64,000 nucleotides of DNA from Kineosporia sp. NBRC 101731 (GCF_030269305.1 NZ_BSTC01000002.1:636539-700538); one strand, 5' to 3'; counted from the stretch's first letter, positions 16,204-25,626 are shown. Notes: a model not told the origin generated them from the sequence alone. Made by a program: numbers and translations.

Positions 16204-17784
16204 TCAGCGCTGGTACACGCGCACGTAGTCGACCACGTAGTTCGCGGGGAAGATGGTGCTGGCGTCGGGCGTTCCGGGCCAGTTACCACCCACGGCCAGG
16301 TTCAGCCGGATGTAGAACGGCTTGTTGAAGGCCTGGTCGATCCACGAGGTGTTCGTCTTGTTCCGCGTGACGGTGAGCTTGCCGTCCACGTAGAACCGGA
16401 TCTCACCGGGCTCCCACTCCACCGCGTAGGTGTGATAGCCGTCACCGAGATGCCCACTGGTCAGGGCATACTCGTAACCGACCTGGGGATGCGTGCCGAC
16501 GTAGTCGTAGTGCAGCGTCTGGTAGACCTTGTTGCTGGTCGTACCGCCGTTGCCACTGCCGATGGCCTCGAGGATGTCGAGTTCACCGGTGCCGCCGTCG
16601 GTCGGGCGAAGCCAGAACGCCGGCCACAGACCCTTCGACTTCCCCGGGGTGAGGGGCAGTTTCGCCCGCATCTCGAAACGGCCGTACTTCCACTCCTTGA
16701 GCCCCTTGGTGCTGATGTGCCCGGAGCTGTAGGACCGGCCGTTCGGGAAGCGGGTATCGCTGTTCCCGCACTTCAGCGGCGTGCTCTCGCGCCGCGCGCT
16801 CAGCGTGAGCGTGCCGCCCGACACCTTGAGGTTCTCCGGACGGTCCATCAGGCAGGGCAGTTCCTTGTTGCCCTCGCCGTAGGTGGAGTAGTCCTCGGCC
16901 TTCCAGACGGCGGGGTCGAGGCTGCTGCCGTCGAACTCGTCGGCCCAGACCTTGCGCCATCCGGCCGGCACCGCCGGAGCGGTCGTGGTGGTGGACGTCG
17001 TGGGCGGCTTCGTGGTGGTCGTGGTCGAACTGACCGGAGGCTTCGTGGGGCTCGGCGGCCTGGTGGGGCTGACCGGCGGTTTCGTGACCGGGATGGTGGA
17101 CGCCGGCGGCTTGGTGGGTGCCGGCGGAACGGTCACGACCGGGCCGCCCGCGGTGCTGTCGTCCAGCACGATGTCGTCCACGACGATGCCCACGTTGGCC
17201 GGGACCTGGTTGCCCACCACGTTCAGGTCGAGGCTCGACCCGTCGGTGACGGCCCGGTACTTCGTGGTGAGCGGATGCCAGGCGGTGTCGGTGAGCCAGA
17301 GCGTGGACCGCTTCTGCCCGCGTAACGTGCGCCCGTCGTACTCCATGATGCGCAGTGCCACGGACACCCCGGGCCGCGTCGCCCGCACCCAGGCGCGGGC
17401 CTCGTACCAGGCACCCTGGTCCGACGACTCGACGCTGTTGGTCTTGTCGTTCAGCGCGATCGTGCGCCGGCCCGGTCCGGGGTGCGAGATCTGCGCCCCC
17501 TGACCGCTACGCCCCTTGACCAGCTCCAGGCGGGCACCGGAGCTGGCGAACCAGCCCGACAACCCGTCGTCGAAGGTGGAGTTGGCGACGACGTTCCCGG
17601 TACCGGAGGCCGAGGTGGTGGCCACGACGGCCAGCGCCACCGCCACCACGCCGGCCGCAGCCACCGCGACCAGGGGTTTGCGACGCAGCCCCCTCCTCCG
17701 CCGGGGTGCGTCGCCGGTGACGCCCCCCGATTGCCTTCTCCTTCCCGCCGGAGGCCGGGCCTCCGTCGAAGAACGTTGAACCAT
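16204..17784 (-). CDS. Modular GH16 hydrolase with N-terminal carbohydrate-binding-like domain
   Basis: 526 residues. A basic N-terminus is followed by a membrane/signal segment (37-57), a CBM4/9-like jelly roll (about 63-210; FDDGLSGW..LVKGRSGQGA), a Pro/Thr linker (about 215-272) and a GH16 catalytic domain (273-526) with E401-x-D403-x-x-E406. It is a longer paralogue of the adjacent enzyme at 15223-16110. The binding domain and flexible linker suggest action on an insoluble or surface-bound glycan. EPS remodelling is inferred from position and not shown by sequence. Confidence 0.88.
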   Translation of the reverse strand: MVQRSSTEARPPAGRRRQSGGVTGDAPRRRRGLRRKPLVAVAAAGVVAVALAVVATTSASGTGNVVANSTFDDGLSGWFASSGARLELVKGRSGQGAQISHPGPGRRTIALNDKTNSVESSDQGAWYEARAWVRATRPGVSVALRIMEYDGRTLRGQKRSTLWLTDTAWHPLTTKYRAVTDGSSLDLNVVGNQVPANVGIVVDDIVLDDSTAGGPVVTVPPAPTKPPASTIPVTKPPVSPTRPPSPTKPPVSSTTTTTKPPTTSTTTTAPAVPAGWRKVWADEFDGSSLDPAVWKAEDYSTYGEGNKELPCLMDRPENLKVSGGTLTLSARRESTPLKCGNSDTRFPNGRSYSSGHISTKGLKEWKYGRFEMRAKLPLTPGKSKGLWPAFWLRPTDGGTGELDILEAIGSGNGGTTSNKVYQTLHYDYVGTHPQVGYEYALTSGHLGDGYHTYAVEWEPGEIRFYVDGKLTVTRNKTNTSWIDQAFNKPFYIRLNLAVGGNWPGTPDASTIFPANYVVDYVRVYQR

Positions 17785-17962
17785 TGTTCGAATCTCCCGT
17801 GTGTCGCCGTTCGAATGTCGGCTGCACCCGGCCGGCTGATTTCCCCGTGCCGACCGGGACGGCTTTTCTTACCGAGAATGAATGTGCAGCCGCAAGGCAT
17901 TCAGCGACGCCCGGGAAACGTTCGGACGGATTTTGGGTCGACTTAGCAGTTTTTTGCCCGGA

Positions 17963-20905
17963 TCACTCGGGAAAGCCGGTCAGTTTCACGTCGTCGAGCA
18001 CGACGCTCTTGGCTCCGGAATTGGCGGACGAGCGGTTCAGGGAGACGAAAACCTGCCCGTCAACAGTGACATCAGAATCTGTCACGGTCGAATTCCAGGT
18101 ATTCGGTTCCGGGCTCTGGTCGGACCAGATACGGAACCGGATCGTTGATCCCTGGGCCTGTATCCGGAGCCATTGTTTGCCGGTGCCGACGGTCTGGGCA
18201 TTGGCGGCCGAGGCCAGCGTCGTGGAGACCTCGTTGACCGACTTGAGAACGTACACAGTGCCCGTGGTCGGCGACAGTTGCAGACCATAACCATTCTTCG
18301 GGCGGTACGAATTCTGCCAGCCGCCCGAGCCTCTCAGGAAGACGGAGAGGAACGAGCCCGCCGTGGCCTGCTGCCAGGTGAACGACGTCAGCAGTTCGGC
18401 GTCCCCGGCCGCGGCCGGGCCGGACAGCTGGGCCCGCACGTAGGCCCCGGAGACGTCGTCGAAGGTGAGCACACCGGCGTCGTCGGCGACCGTGGCACTC
18501 CCGTTGCTGCCGGAGGTGGCCCAGTCGGCCGGCCAGTCGGTGGCACCGCTGAAGTCGTTCTCGTACAACACGTCCCCGGTGGCCGGGCCGGGTGGTTCCT
18601 CGACCACGCTGACGGGGGTGGAGGCGGAGCGGTTACCCGTCGCGTCGATGGCCCGCACCCAGTAGCGAGCTGTTCCCGCGCCGTCCGGATCGGTCCAGGT
18701 GGTGCCCGTCACCGTCGCGACCACCCGGTCGTCCCGCAGCACCTCGTACCCCGAGGGCGATCCGCCGGACGCCGACCAGGCGAGCTGCACCCCGGAGGGG
18801 GTGAGTCCGTTCGTCAGTCCGGTCGGCGGGTCGGGGGCCGTGGTGTCGCGGGCGCAGAGCTTGCCGAACCCGCCGAGCCACTGCTGGGTGGTGCCGGTGT
18901 ACGACCCGGCGGTGAAGTCGCCGCCGAACCACAGACATCCGTCCGGGCCGTTCTCCAGGGCCCAGGGCCCCATGTCGTTGCGGGCCGACAGGCTGGAGAC
19001 GTAGAACTGCGGGATGAACGCCCCGGTCTGCTCGTCCCAGGCCCCGATGAACCGGATGCTGTTGACATCGGTGGCGGCCGTGATCGGGCTGCTGTAACTG
19101 GTGGTTCCGGAATAGGTGAAGTTCAGGCAGTGGCAGGCGCCGTAGATCACGCCGTCCTTCTCCGCCAGGGCCTGGAAGTCGCCACCGTTGCGGGTGATGT
19201 TGCCGCTGATGAAGTTGTAGGCGTCGCGGCCGTACTTGCTCAGGATGTGTTGCGAGCCGCCCTGCCAGACGTCCTGGCCGACCTCGAGGATCGTCTGCTG
19301 ATAGGTGCTGGTGCCGGAGCCCGCGGCCACCACCGACGGCGACAGCCCGGGCACGTTGGCGGCGCCGTCCTCGGTCGAGACCACGCCCTGCATCGGTGAC
19401 GGGGAGAAGTTGACGTTGTTGAAATTACCCACCAGATAGACCCGGTCGCCCTGCTCGGAGGCGTCCAGCTCGAACACCGTGCCGTCCACGTGCGGCTTCC
19501 AGGCGCCGTCGGGCGTGCCGTCGGTCAGGTTGGTGCGGGCCATGCTGCGCAGCGTCAGCGGCGCGTCCATGGTCGTGCCGCCTGCCACCCGGTTGAACCG
19601 GCCACCCAGGTAGAGCCAGTCGCCCTGGACGTCGATGGAACGCACGTTCGGCGTGTCGGTGCCCTCGTAGGCGGCGTAGGCCCGCCAGCCGGCCACGGGT
19701 GCCCCGGTGTCCGGATCGAGGGCGGCCACGCCCTCGGTCTGCGCGACCCCGTTGACGTTCGTGAACTCACCGCCCACGAACAGTTTCGTTCCGTCGGGAC
19801 TGGCCGCGAGCGACCAGGCGGTGGCGTCCAGGGTGGGCCGGAAGTCTTCTCGCCACTCCCCCGTGTCCACGTCGAAGGCCGCCAGGTAGGACTGCTCGAT
19901 CTGCTCCCCGTCCGCCCCGTGCTTCACGTAGCGGAATTTTCCTGCCACGTAAGCGGTGTCACCGATGAAGGCGAAGTCCTCCACCTCGGTGACCTCGCCG
20001 GCAGCGCCCCCGGTGGCGAGACCGGTCACGCCCCAGGGCGTGTCGTCCGAGGTGCGGTTCGCCAGCAGTGGACGCACGGTCTCGCCATCGGTTCCCGGGT
20101 CACCGATCGCGGTGTATGCCGGGGAGGTGAGCCGGGGCCGCAGGAACACCTGGGTGAACGGGAGTGCCGCCCGTTCACTGGCATACATCCACAGATAGCT
20201 CGTGGAGTTGTTCACCCCGCTGATGTTCGAGCCGAACGCGAACCCGGAGCGGTAGTTGTGCGCCTGGAGCGAGGTCGTGGTCAGGCGCAGGTAGTTCTGG
20301 TCGGTGCCCCAGCTCTGGCTGTTGGCAGCGGTGTAGCTGGTGGTACCGACCCGGATCGAGTTCAGCAGCACCCCGCCGCCGATCGCCCAGGTCCAGTCGG
20401 CCCGGCTCCTGGCCAGCAGGCGCATCTCCTGCCAGGTCGTGCCGGTGGTGTTGGTGGCGCGGCGCACCCGCACGCCGTCGGTGAGGGCGTCCACCCGGGT
20501 TCCGCCCAGCAGCCCCTGCACGGTGTCACCGGGCAACGTGGCCACGGCGAAAGCACCCGTGCCGGTGGGGGTGTTACGGAGGTTCGCGACGCTGCCCTGA
20601 CCGTTCGGCAGCCACTGCCAGCCGTCCCGGCCCCGGCCGATCAGCACCCAGCCACCACCGTCCGTCGTCTGGTCGCAGTAGAACTGCTGCGGCGCAACGA
20701 GTTCAGGTGTCTGGAGCCAGTAGGTGCCGTCGGCGGACGCCGGGTCGTTCTGCTTGATCTCCCAACAGGAGGCGGCCGCCCGGCCGGAACTCGTGCCGTC
20801 CCGGGGCACGGCGACGGCGTGCGCCGGAGAGACGGCGACGAAGGCGAGAGCCGTGGCCGCGACCCCGGCGATGACCAGACTGCTGATGGTGCGTCTGAAC
20901 CCCAT
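17963..20905 (-). CDS. Secreted fibrinogen-like / beta-propeller / FN3 / jelly-roll protein
   Basis: 980 residues. A signal peptide ends at AHA (30). Residues about 44-260 form a fibrinogen-related domain: CWEIK at 47, YCDQTTDGGGWVLIGRG at 76-92. Propeller-like repeats follow (AYVAGKFRYV, LFVGGEFTNV, LYLGGRFNRV, VYLVGNFNNV, LWFGGDFTAG) to about 690. A fibronectin type III domain runs about 700-785 (PPTGLTNGLTPSG..GYEVLRDDRVV), and a C-terminal jelly roll about 790-980. Fibrinogen-related domains commonly bind acetylated or acidic sugars. A lectin-like matrix or adhesion role is inferred. Its propeller repeats resemble those of the secreted protein at 3569-5830. Confidence 0.8.
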   Translation of the reverse strand: MGFRRTISSLVIAGVAATALAFVAVSPAHAVAVPRDGTSSGRAAASCWEIKQNDPASADGTYWLQTPELVAPQQFYCDQTTDGGGWVLIGRGRDGWQWLPNGQGSVANLRNTPTGTGAFAVATLPGDTVQGLLGGTRVDALTDGVRVRRATNTTGTTWQEMRLLARSRADWTWAIGGGVLLNSIRVGTTSYTAANSQSWGTDQNYLRLTTTSLQAHNYRSGFAFGSNISGVNNSTSYLWMYASERAALPFTQVFLRPRLTSPAYTAIGDPGTDGETVRPLLANRTSDDTPWGVTGLATGGAAGEVTEVEDFAFIGDTAYVAGKFRYVKHGADGEQIEQSYLAAFDVDTGEWREDFRPTLDATAWSLAASPDGTKLFVGGEFTNVNGVAQTEGVAALDPDTGAPVAGWRAYAAYEGTDTPNVRSIDVQGDWLYLGGRFNRVAGGTTMDAPLTLRSMARTNLTDGTPDGAWKPHVDGTVFELDASEQGDRVYLVGNFNNVNFSPSPMQGVVSTEDGAANVPGLSPSVVAAGSGTSTYQQTILEVGQDVWQGGSQHILSKYGRDAYNFISGNITRNGGDFQALAEKDGVIYGACHCLNFTYSGTTSYSSPITAATDVNSIRFIGAWDEQTGAFIPQFYVSSLSARNDMGPWALENGPDGCLWFGGDFTAGSYTGTTQQWLGGFGKLCARDTTAPDPPTGLTNGLTPSGVQLAWSASGGSPSGYEVLRDDRVVATVTGTTWTDPDGAGTARYWVRAIDATGNRSASTPVSVVEEPPGPATGDVLYENDFSGATDWPADWATSGSNGSATVADDAGVLTFDDVSGAYVRAQLSGPAAAGDAELLTSFTWQQATAGSFLSVFLRGSGGWQNSYRPKNGYGLQLSPTTGTVYVLKSVNEVSTTLASAANAQTVGTGKQWLRIQAQGSTIRFRIWSDQSPEPNTWNSTVTDSDVTVDGQVFVSLNRSSANSGAKSVVLDDVKLTGFPE

Positions 20906-21060
20906 GCTCTGCCCCCGTTGCCGCGATACCGGCGGATGGAAGTGGCTCCGCGGAGTCAGAGTAGGAGGACAAAGTCGGGCGTGGAGTACAAACCATCAAA
21001 TTTAACTTCAGAGTGCATTAACCTCGTTTTTCACCCCTGCTCACCTGGGCCCGGACGCGC

Positions 21061-21095
21061 GAGAGGCGCCCCCGCCGGATGCGGGGACGCCTCTC
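21061..21095 (-). terminator. Hairpin terminator after cysN
   Basis: Arms GAGAGGCGCCCCCGC and GCGGGGACGCCTCTC pair over 15 bp with one mismatch around a five-base loop (CGGAT). It begins 16 bp past the cysN stop on the minus strand. No U-run follows, as is usual in high-GC actinobacteria. Confidence 0.75.
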
Positions 21096-21111
21096 ACGGA
21101 ACGGTGCTGCG

Positions 21112-22374
21112 TCAGTCGGCCGAGGTGATCATCCCCGCGCCGACCGTGCGGTTGGTGTTCTCGTCGATCAGGATGAACCCACCGGTCTCCCGGTTACGGG
21201 AGTACTCGTCGCACAGCAGCGGCTGCGTGGTGCGCAGGCGGATCCGGCCGATGTCGTTCAGGTTCAGCTCCGTCGCGGCCGAGTCGCGGTGCAGGGTGTT
21301 GACGTCGAGGCGGTACTCGAGGTCTTTCACCACGGCCCGGGCGCTGCGGGAGGTGTGCTTGATGGCCAGCTTCCGGCCCGGCCGCAGCGCGTCGTCCGCC
21401 ATCCAGCAGACCATCGCGTCGATGTTCTGCGCGGCCTTGGGCGCGTTCTGCGGGCGGCAGATCATGTCGCCCCGCGAGATGTCGATCTCGTCGTTCAGCC
21501 GCACCGTGACGGCCATCGGCGGAAACGCCTCGGCCACCGGCCCGTCGGCGGTCTCGACCGCGGCGATCGTGCTGGTGAAACCGGACGGCAGCACCATGAT
21601 CTCGTCGCCGGCCTTGAGCGTGCCGCTGGCCACCGTACCCGCGTAACCGCGGTAGTCGGGGTACTGGCTCGACTGCGGGCGGATCACGTACTGCACCGGG
21701 AACCGCACGTCGATCAGGTTGCGATCGCTGGAGACGTGCACGTGCTCCAGGTGGTGCAGCAGCGACGGCCCTTCGTACCAGGGCATGTTCGCCGAGCGGG
21801 TGACGATGTTGTCACCCTTGAGCGCCGACAGCGGGATCACCGTCAGGTCGGCGACGTTGAGCTTGTCGGCGAAACGGGTGAACTCTTCGCTGATCTCGTC
21901 GTAGACCTCCTGGGAGTAGTCCACGAGGTCCATCTTGTTCACGGCGAGCACCAGGTGCGGAACCCGCAGCAGAGTGGCGAGGAACGCGTGCCGGCGGCTC
22001 TGCTCGACCAGGCCCTTGCGCGCGTCCACCAGAATGATGGCCAGGTCGGCGGTGGAGGCACCGGTGACCATGTTCCGGGTGTACTGGATGTGCCCCGGGG
22101 TGTCGGCGATGATGAACTTCCGCCGCGGCGTGGCGAAGTACCGGTAGGCCACGTCGATCGTGATGCCCTGCTCCCGCTCGGCCCGCAGGCCGTCGGTGAG
22201 CAGCGCCAGGTTCACGTAGTCGTCGCCCTTGGCCGTACTGGCCGCCTCGACCGCGCTGAGCTGGTCCTCGAAGATCGACTTGGAGTCGAACAGCAGCCGC
22301 CCGATGAGGGTGCTCTTGCCGTCGTCCACCGATCCGGCAGTGGCGAACCGCAACATGTCCATGGTCGGCGGCAT
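21112..22374 (-). CDS. cysN: Sulfate adenylyltransferase subunit 1 (GTPase)
   Basis: 420 residues. GTPase motifs: GSVDDGKST at 14-22, DTPGH near 92-96, NKMD near 147-150, followed by two beta-barrel domains. There is no C-terminal APS-kinase (CysC) extension, unlike fused CysNC proteins. With CysD it makes adenosine 5'-phosphosulfate from ATP and sulfate, driven by GTP hydrolysis. The start overlaps the cysD stop by one base (TGATG). No cysH, cysC or sulfite reductase gene is next to it, so the operon supplies activated sulfate without an assimilation module. Confidence 0.93.
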   Translation of the reverse strand: MPPTMDMLRFATAGSVDDGKSTLIGRLLFDSKSIFEDQLSAVEAASTAKGDDYVNLALLTDGLRAEREQGITIDVAYRYFATPRRKFIIADTPGHIQYTRNMVTGASTADLAIILVDARKGLVEQSRRHAFLATLLRVPHLVLAVNKMDLVDYSQEVYDEISEEFTRFADKLNVADLTVIPLSALKGDNIVTRSANMPWYEGPSLLHHLEHVHVSSDRNLIDVRFPVQYVIRPQSSQYPDYRGYAGTVASGTLKAGDEIMVLPSGFTSTIAAVETADGPVAEAFPPMAVTVRLNDEIDISRGDMICRPQNAPKAAQNIDAMVCWMADDALRPGRKLAIKHTSRSARAVVKDLEYRLDVNTLHRDSAATELNLNDIGRIRLRTTQPLLCDEYSRNRETGGFILIDENTNRTVGAGMITSAD

Positions 22375-23282
22375 CAGAAGTACCCCTCACGCTTGCGGTC
22401 TTCCATCGCGGCCTCGCTGAACTTGTCGTCGCCGCGAGTGGCGCCGCGCTCGGTGATCCGGGTGGACGCGACCTCGTCGATGATCTTGTCGAGCGTATCC
22501 GCATCGCTGCGGACGGCGGCGGTCAGGCTGGCGTCACCGACGGTGCGGTAGCGAACGGTCTCGGTGAAGACCTCCTCACCGGCCTTCGGTTGGCACACCT
22601 CGTGCACGCCGTAGAGCATGCCGCCCCGGTCGAACACCTCGCGCTGGTGCGAGAAGTAGATCGACGGCAGGGCGATCTGCTCGTGCTTCACGTACTGCCA
22701 GATGTCCAGCTCGGTCCAGTTGGACAGCGGGAAGACCCGGATGTTCTCGCCCATCTGGATCCGGCCGTTGTAGGTGTTCCAGAGCTCGGGACGCTGGTTC
22801 TTGGGGTCCCACTGGCCGAACTCGTCGCGGAACGAGAACACCCGCTCCTTGGCCCGGGCCTTGTCCTCGTCGCGCCGAGCACCACCGAAAGCAGCGGTGA
22901 ACCGGTACTTCTCGAGAGCGTCCAGGAGCACCGGGGTCTGAATGCGGTTCCGGGTGCCGTCCGGCGGCTCGCTGACCAGGCCGCGGTCGAGGGCCTCGGG
23001 CACGCTGGCCACGATCAGCTGCACGCCGAGCTCGGCCACGCGCAGGTCGCGGAAGTCGAGGACCTCCTGGAAGTTGTGGCCGGTGTCGACGTGCATCACC
23101 GGGAACGGGATGCGGGCCGGGAAGAACGCCTTCTCCGCCAGGCGGAGCATGACGATCGAGTCCTTGCCACCACTGAACAGGAGGACGGGGCGCTCGAGCT
23201 CGGCCACCACCTCCCGGATGATGTGGATGGACTCGGCTTCCAGCGTCTGCAGCTGAGTGAGCCGGTACTCCGACGCGCTCAT
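22374..23282 (-). CDS. cysD: Sulfate adenylyltransferase subunit 2
   Basis: 302 residues, full length for the family. The PP-loop ATP-pyrophosphatase motif SGGKDS is at 37-42, with HVDTGHNF near 75-82, RRDEDKARAKER and the NWTELDIWQYV segment typical of CysD. It forms the catalytic heterodimer with CysN. Its start overlaps the cysQ-like stop (ATGA), placing it third in the apparent operon sugar transferase-cysQ-cysD-cysN. Confidence 0.95.
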   Translation of the reverse strand: MSASEYRLTQLQTLEAESIHIIREVVAELERPVLLFSGGKDSIVMLRLAEKAFFPARIPFPVMHVDTGHNFQEVLDFRDLRVAELGVQLIVASVPEALDRGLVSEPPDGTRNRIQTPVLLDALEKYRFTAAFGGARRDEDKARAKERVFSFRDEFGQWDPKNQRPELWNTYNGRIQMGENIRVFPLSNWTELDIWQYVKHEQIALPSIYFSHQREVFDRGGMLYGVHEVCQPKAGEEVFTETVRYRTVGDASLTAAVRSDADTLDKIIDEVASTRITERGATRGDDKFSEAAMEDRKREGYF

Positions 23283-24049
23283 CGGGCGATCACCTCAGGA
23301 ATGTGGCGGGCAACGGTGGCCAGAATCTTCTCAGCGAACTCTGTGCGGCACACAAGGAGGTCGGGAAGCTGCGGGTCGGGCCGGTTGTAGACCAGCGGCG
23401 AGCCGTCGATCCGGCTGGTGTGCAGGCCCGCGGCCCGGGCCACGGCCACCGGCGCGGCGCTGTCCCACTCGAACTGCCCACCCGCATGCAGATAGGCGTC
23501 GGCCTCACCGGTCCACACGCTGGAACACTTCACCCCGGCCGAACCCATCGGCACCAGTTCCGCGCCGAGCTCCTGCGCCACCGCGGTGACGAAGGCCGGC
23601 GGGCGGGATCGGCTCACGGCCAGACGGATCGGGCCCTCTTCACGCGGAGGCAGTACCGGCGGTTCGTCGGTGCCGTAGGTCACGTCGCGGGCGGGCAGGG
23701 CGATGGCCCCGGAGGCCAGCTCACCCTTCTCCCAGAACGCCACGTGCACGGCCCAGTCGGTGCGCGGCCGCTCGGAGAATTCCCGGGTGCCGTCCAGCGG
23801 GTCGATGATCCAGACCCGTTCCGCGCTCAGGCGGGCGGCCGAGTCGGCGGCCTCCTCGCTGAGCACCGCGTCGCCGGGCCGGTGTTCCGCCAGCAGCGCG
23901 GCGAGTACCGCCTGGGCGCGCGCGTCACCGGCGTCTTTCAGCGCCTTACCCTCTGCCGCACCGGTTCGCTCCTCAAGCAGGGCGAGGCCGGCCGCATGAG
24001 CCAGATGGCGGGCAAGACGCGCGTCGTCCCCGCTGGGCTCGATCGTCAT
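23279..24049 (-). CDS. cysQ: 3'(2'),5'-bisphosphate nucleotidase, CysQ-like
   Basis: 256 residues from the ATG at 24049 (AGGGAA upstream). It belongs to the inositol monophosphatase superfamily, with metal-binding SEE at 64-66 and DPLDGT at 83-88, and a later EWDSAAPVAVARAAG segment. CysQ removes the 3'-phosphate from PAP/PAPS, clearing the by-product of sulfotransferases. Its placement between the EPS priming transferase (38 bp upstream) and cysD (4-bp overlap) is the main reason to suspect sulfated polysaccharide synthesis. Inositol or sugar phosphatase activity is the alternative. Confidence 0.85.
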   Translation of the reverse strand: MTIEPSGDDARLARHLAHAAGLALLEERTGAAEGKALKDAGDARAQAVLAALLAEHRPGDAVLSEEAADSAARLSAERVWIIDPLDGTREFSERPRTDWAVHVAFWEKGELASGAIALPARDVTYGTDEPPVLPPREEGPIRLAVSRSRPPAFVTAVAQELGAELVPMGSAGVKCSSVWTGEADAYLHAGGQFEWDSAAPVAVARAAGLHTSRIDGSPLVYNRPDPQLPDLLVCRTEFAEKILATVARHIPEVIAR

Positions 24050-24087
24050 CGCAGTTCCCTTCGCAGCACAGCTGAGCGGGCATTCTC

Positions 24088-25626
24088 TCAGTAAGCGCCA
24101 GCTCCACGAACCACTGCACGTACGGTGCGCCACAGGATCGTGACGTCCAGGGCGATCGACCAGTTGTCGGTGTACCGCAGGTCGAGGCGCAGCGACTCCT
24201 CCCAGTTCAGGTCGCTGCGGCCGCTGACCTGCCAGAGACCGGTGAGGCCGGGCTTCACCTTCAGCCGGCGCACCGCGTCGTCGCTGTACGCGGCCACCTC
24301 CTCGGGCAGCGGCGGACGCGGCCCGACCAGGGACATGTCTCCCCGCACCACGTTCAGCAACTGCGGCAGCTCGTCCAGGGAGAGCCGGCGCAGCAGGCCG
24401 CCGACCCGGGTGACCCGTGGGTCCTTGCGCAGTTTGAACAGGACGCCGTTGCCCTCGCTGAGGTTCAGCAACGCGGCCCGGCGCCGGTCGGCGTCCACCA
24501 CCATCGAGCGGAACTTGAGCATCAGGAACTCGCGGCCCCCGGCTCCGACCCGGGTCTGCCGGTAGAGCACCGGCCCCGGGCTGGTGACCTTGATCGCCAC
24601 CGCGATCAGCAGCAGCAGCGGCAGGGCGAGCAGGGTGAGCAGCAGGGCGCCCACCCGGTCGAAGACCACCTTGCCCATCATCCGGCCACCGTTGGCCGAA
24701 GGACGTTCCAGATGCAGCAACGACAGGCCGGCGATCGGCCGGATGGACAACCGCGGGCCGGCCACCTCGATGATGCCCGGCGAGACGATCAGCTCGACCC
24801 CACGCTCCTCCAGGGCCCAGGACAGACGCCGCAGCGCCTGCCCCGACAGGTCCGGGTGGGACACGACCGCGACCACGTGGGCCCCGGTGGCCTCCACCGC
24901 GTCGAGCACCCGCTCCGGATCCCCGACCACCGGGACGTCGTTCACGTGCGAGACCTCGACCCCGACGAACGGCACACAGGCGCCGACCGGTACCAGACCG
25001 TGCTGCGGCTCGTTGTCGAGCTTCTCGATGACCGACACCACCACGTCGGCGCGACCGACCACGAGCACCCGCTGCAACGCCAGGCCGCGATCGCGCAACC
25101 GGTAGATCCAGCCCCGCAGCTGACGCCGGAAGGCGAGTGTCAGCAGAAGGGTCACCGGGATGGCCAGGAACACATAGCCGCGGGCGACCTCGCTGCGCAG
25201 CGCGTAGGAGACCACCGCGATCAGGCAGAACATCATCAGACCGGCCTGGTTGATCCGGCGGTACTCCTCCGGGCCGGTGCCCAGGAACCGGCGCTCATAA
25301 CCCCGCTGCGCGGTGATGATGGCGATCCAGAGCATCGGCAGCAGCAGGGTGAAGGCGATGTAGGTCGGGTCGGGCTCGCCGAACCGCACCACGGACGCCG
25401 CCACGCCTCCCAGCAGCGAGGCCAGGCCGTCCGAGGCCACCGCCATCCGCTGGTAGCGACGCATCATCGCCCCGGGTTCGGCACTGCCCGCGCCGATGTG
25501 CCGGCCGGTCTTGTGGACCTGTTGCCGGGGGACCGTGCCGGAACTGGGCGGACCACTGGGGCGAGCGACCACATCGTCCAGCTGGGTCAGCTGGTCAACG
25601 TTGCCTCCGGGCTCCATGACTGCCAT
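24088..25626 (-). CDS. Exopolysaccharide priming glycosyl-1-phosphate transferase (WcaJ/CpsE-like)
   Basis: 512 residues. Four N-terminal membrane helices (about 62-165), a Rossmann-like CoA-binding domain (about 180-300), one further helix (about 325-345) and the C-terminal bacterial sugar transferase domain with KFRSM, LRRLSLDELPQLLNV, GDMSLVGPRP, KPGLTGLWQVSGR and LRYTDNWS. It loads the first sugar-1-phosphate onto undecaprenyl phosphate, starting each EPS unit. It is the first gene of the apparent operon with cysQ, cysD and cysN. The start ATG has GAGGGAGG upstream. An alternative ATG lies three codons in. Confidence 0.92.
   Translation of the reverse strand: MAVMEPGGNVDQLTQLDDVVARPSGPPSSGTVPRQQVHKTGRHIGAGSAEPGAMMRRYQRMAVASDGLASLLGGVAASVVRFGEPDPTYIAFTLLLPMLWIAIITAQRGYERRFLGTGPEEYRRINQAGLMMFCLIAVVSYALRSEVARGYVFLAIPVTLLLTLAFRRQLRGWIYRLRDRGLALQRVLVVGRADVVVSVIEKLDNEPQHGLVPVGACVPFVGVEVSHVNDVPVVGDPERVLDAVEATGAHVVAVVSHPDLSGQALRRLSWALEERGVELIVSPGIIEVAGPRLSIRPIAGLSLLHLERPSANGGRMMGKVVFDRVGALLLTLLALPLLLLIAVAIKVTSPGPVLYRQTRVGAGGREFLMLKFRSMVVDADRRRAALLNLSEGNGVLFKLRKDPRVTRVGGLLRRLSLDELPQLLNVVRGDMSLVGPRPPLPEEVAAYSDDAVRRLKVKPGLTGLWQVSGRSDLNWEESLRLDLRYTDNWSIALDVTILWRTVRAVVRGAGAY

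Noticed and set aside
15454..17325. 623-codon plus-strand frame across both GH16 genes
   Set aside because: It runs antisense through two well-supported enzymes and shows no domain.
19490..21646. 718-codon plus-strand frame opposite the fibrinogen-like protein and cysN
   Set aside because: Compositional shadow; it crosses the intergenic terminator and lacks a ribosome site.
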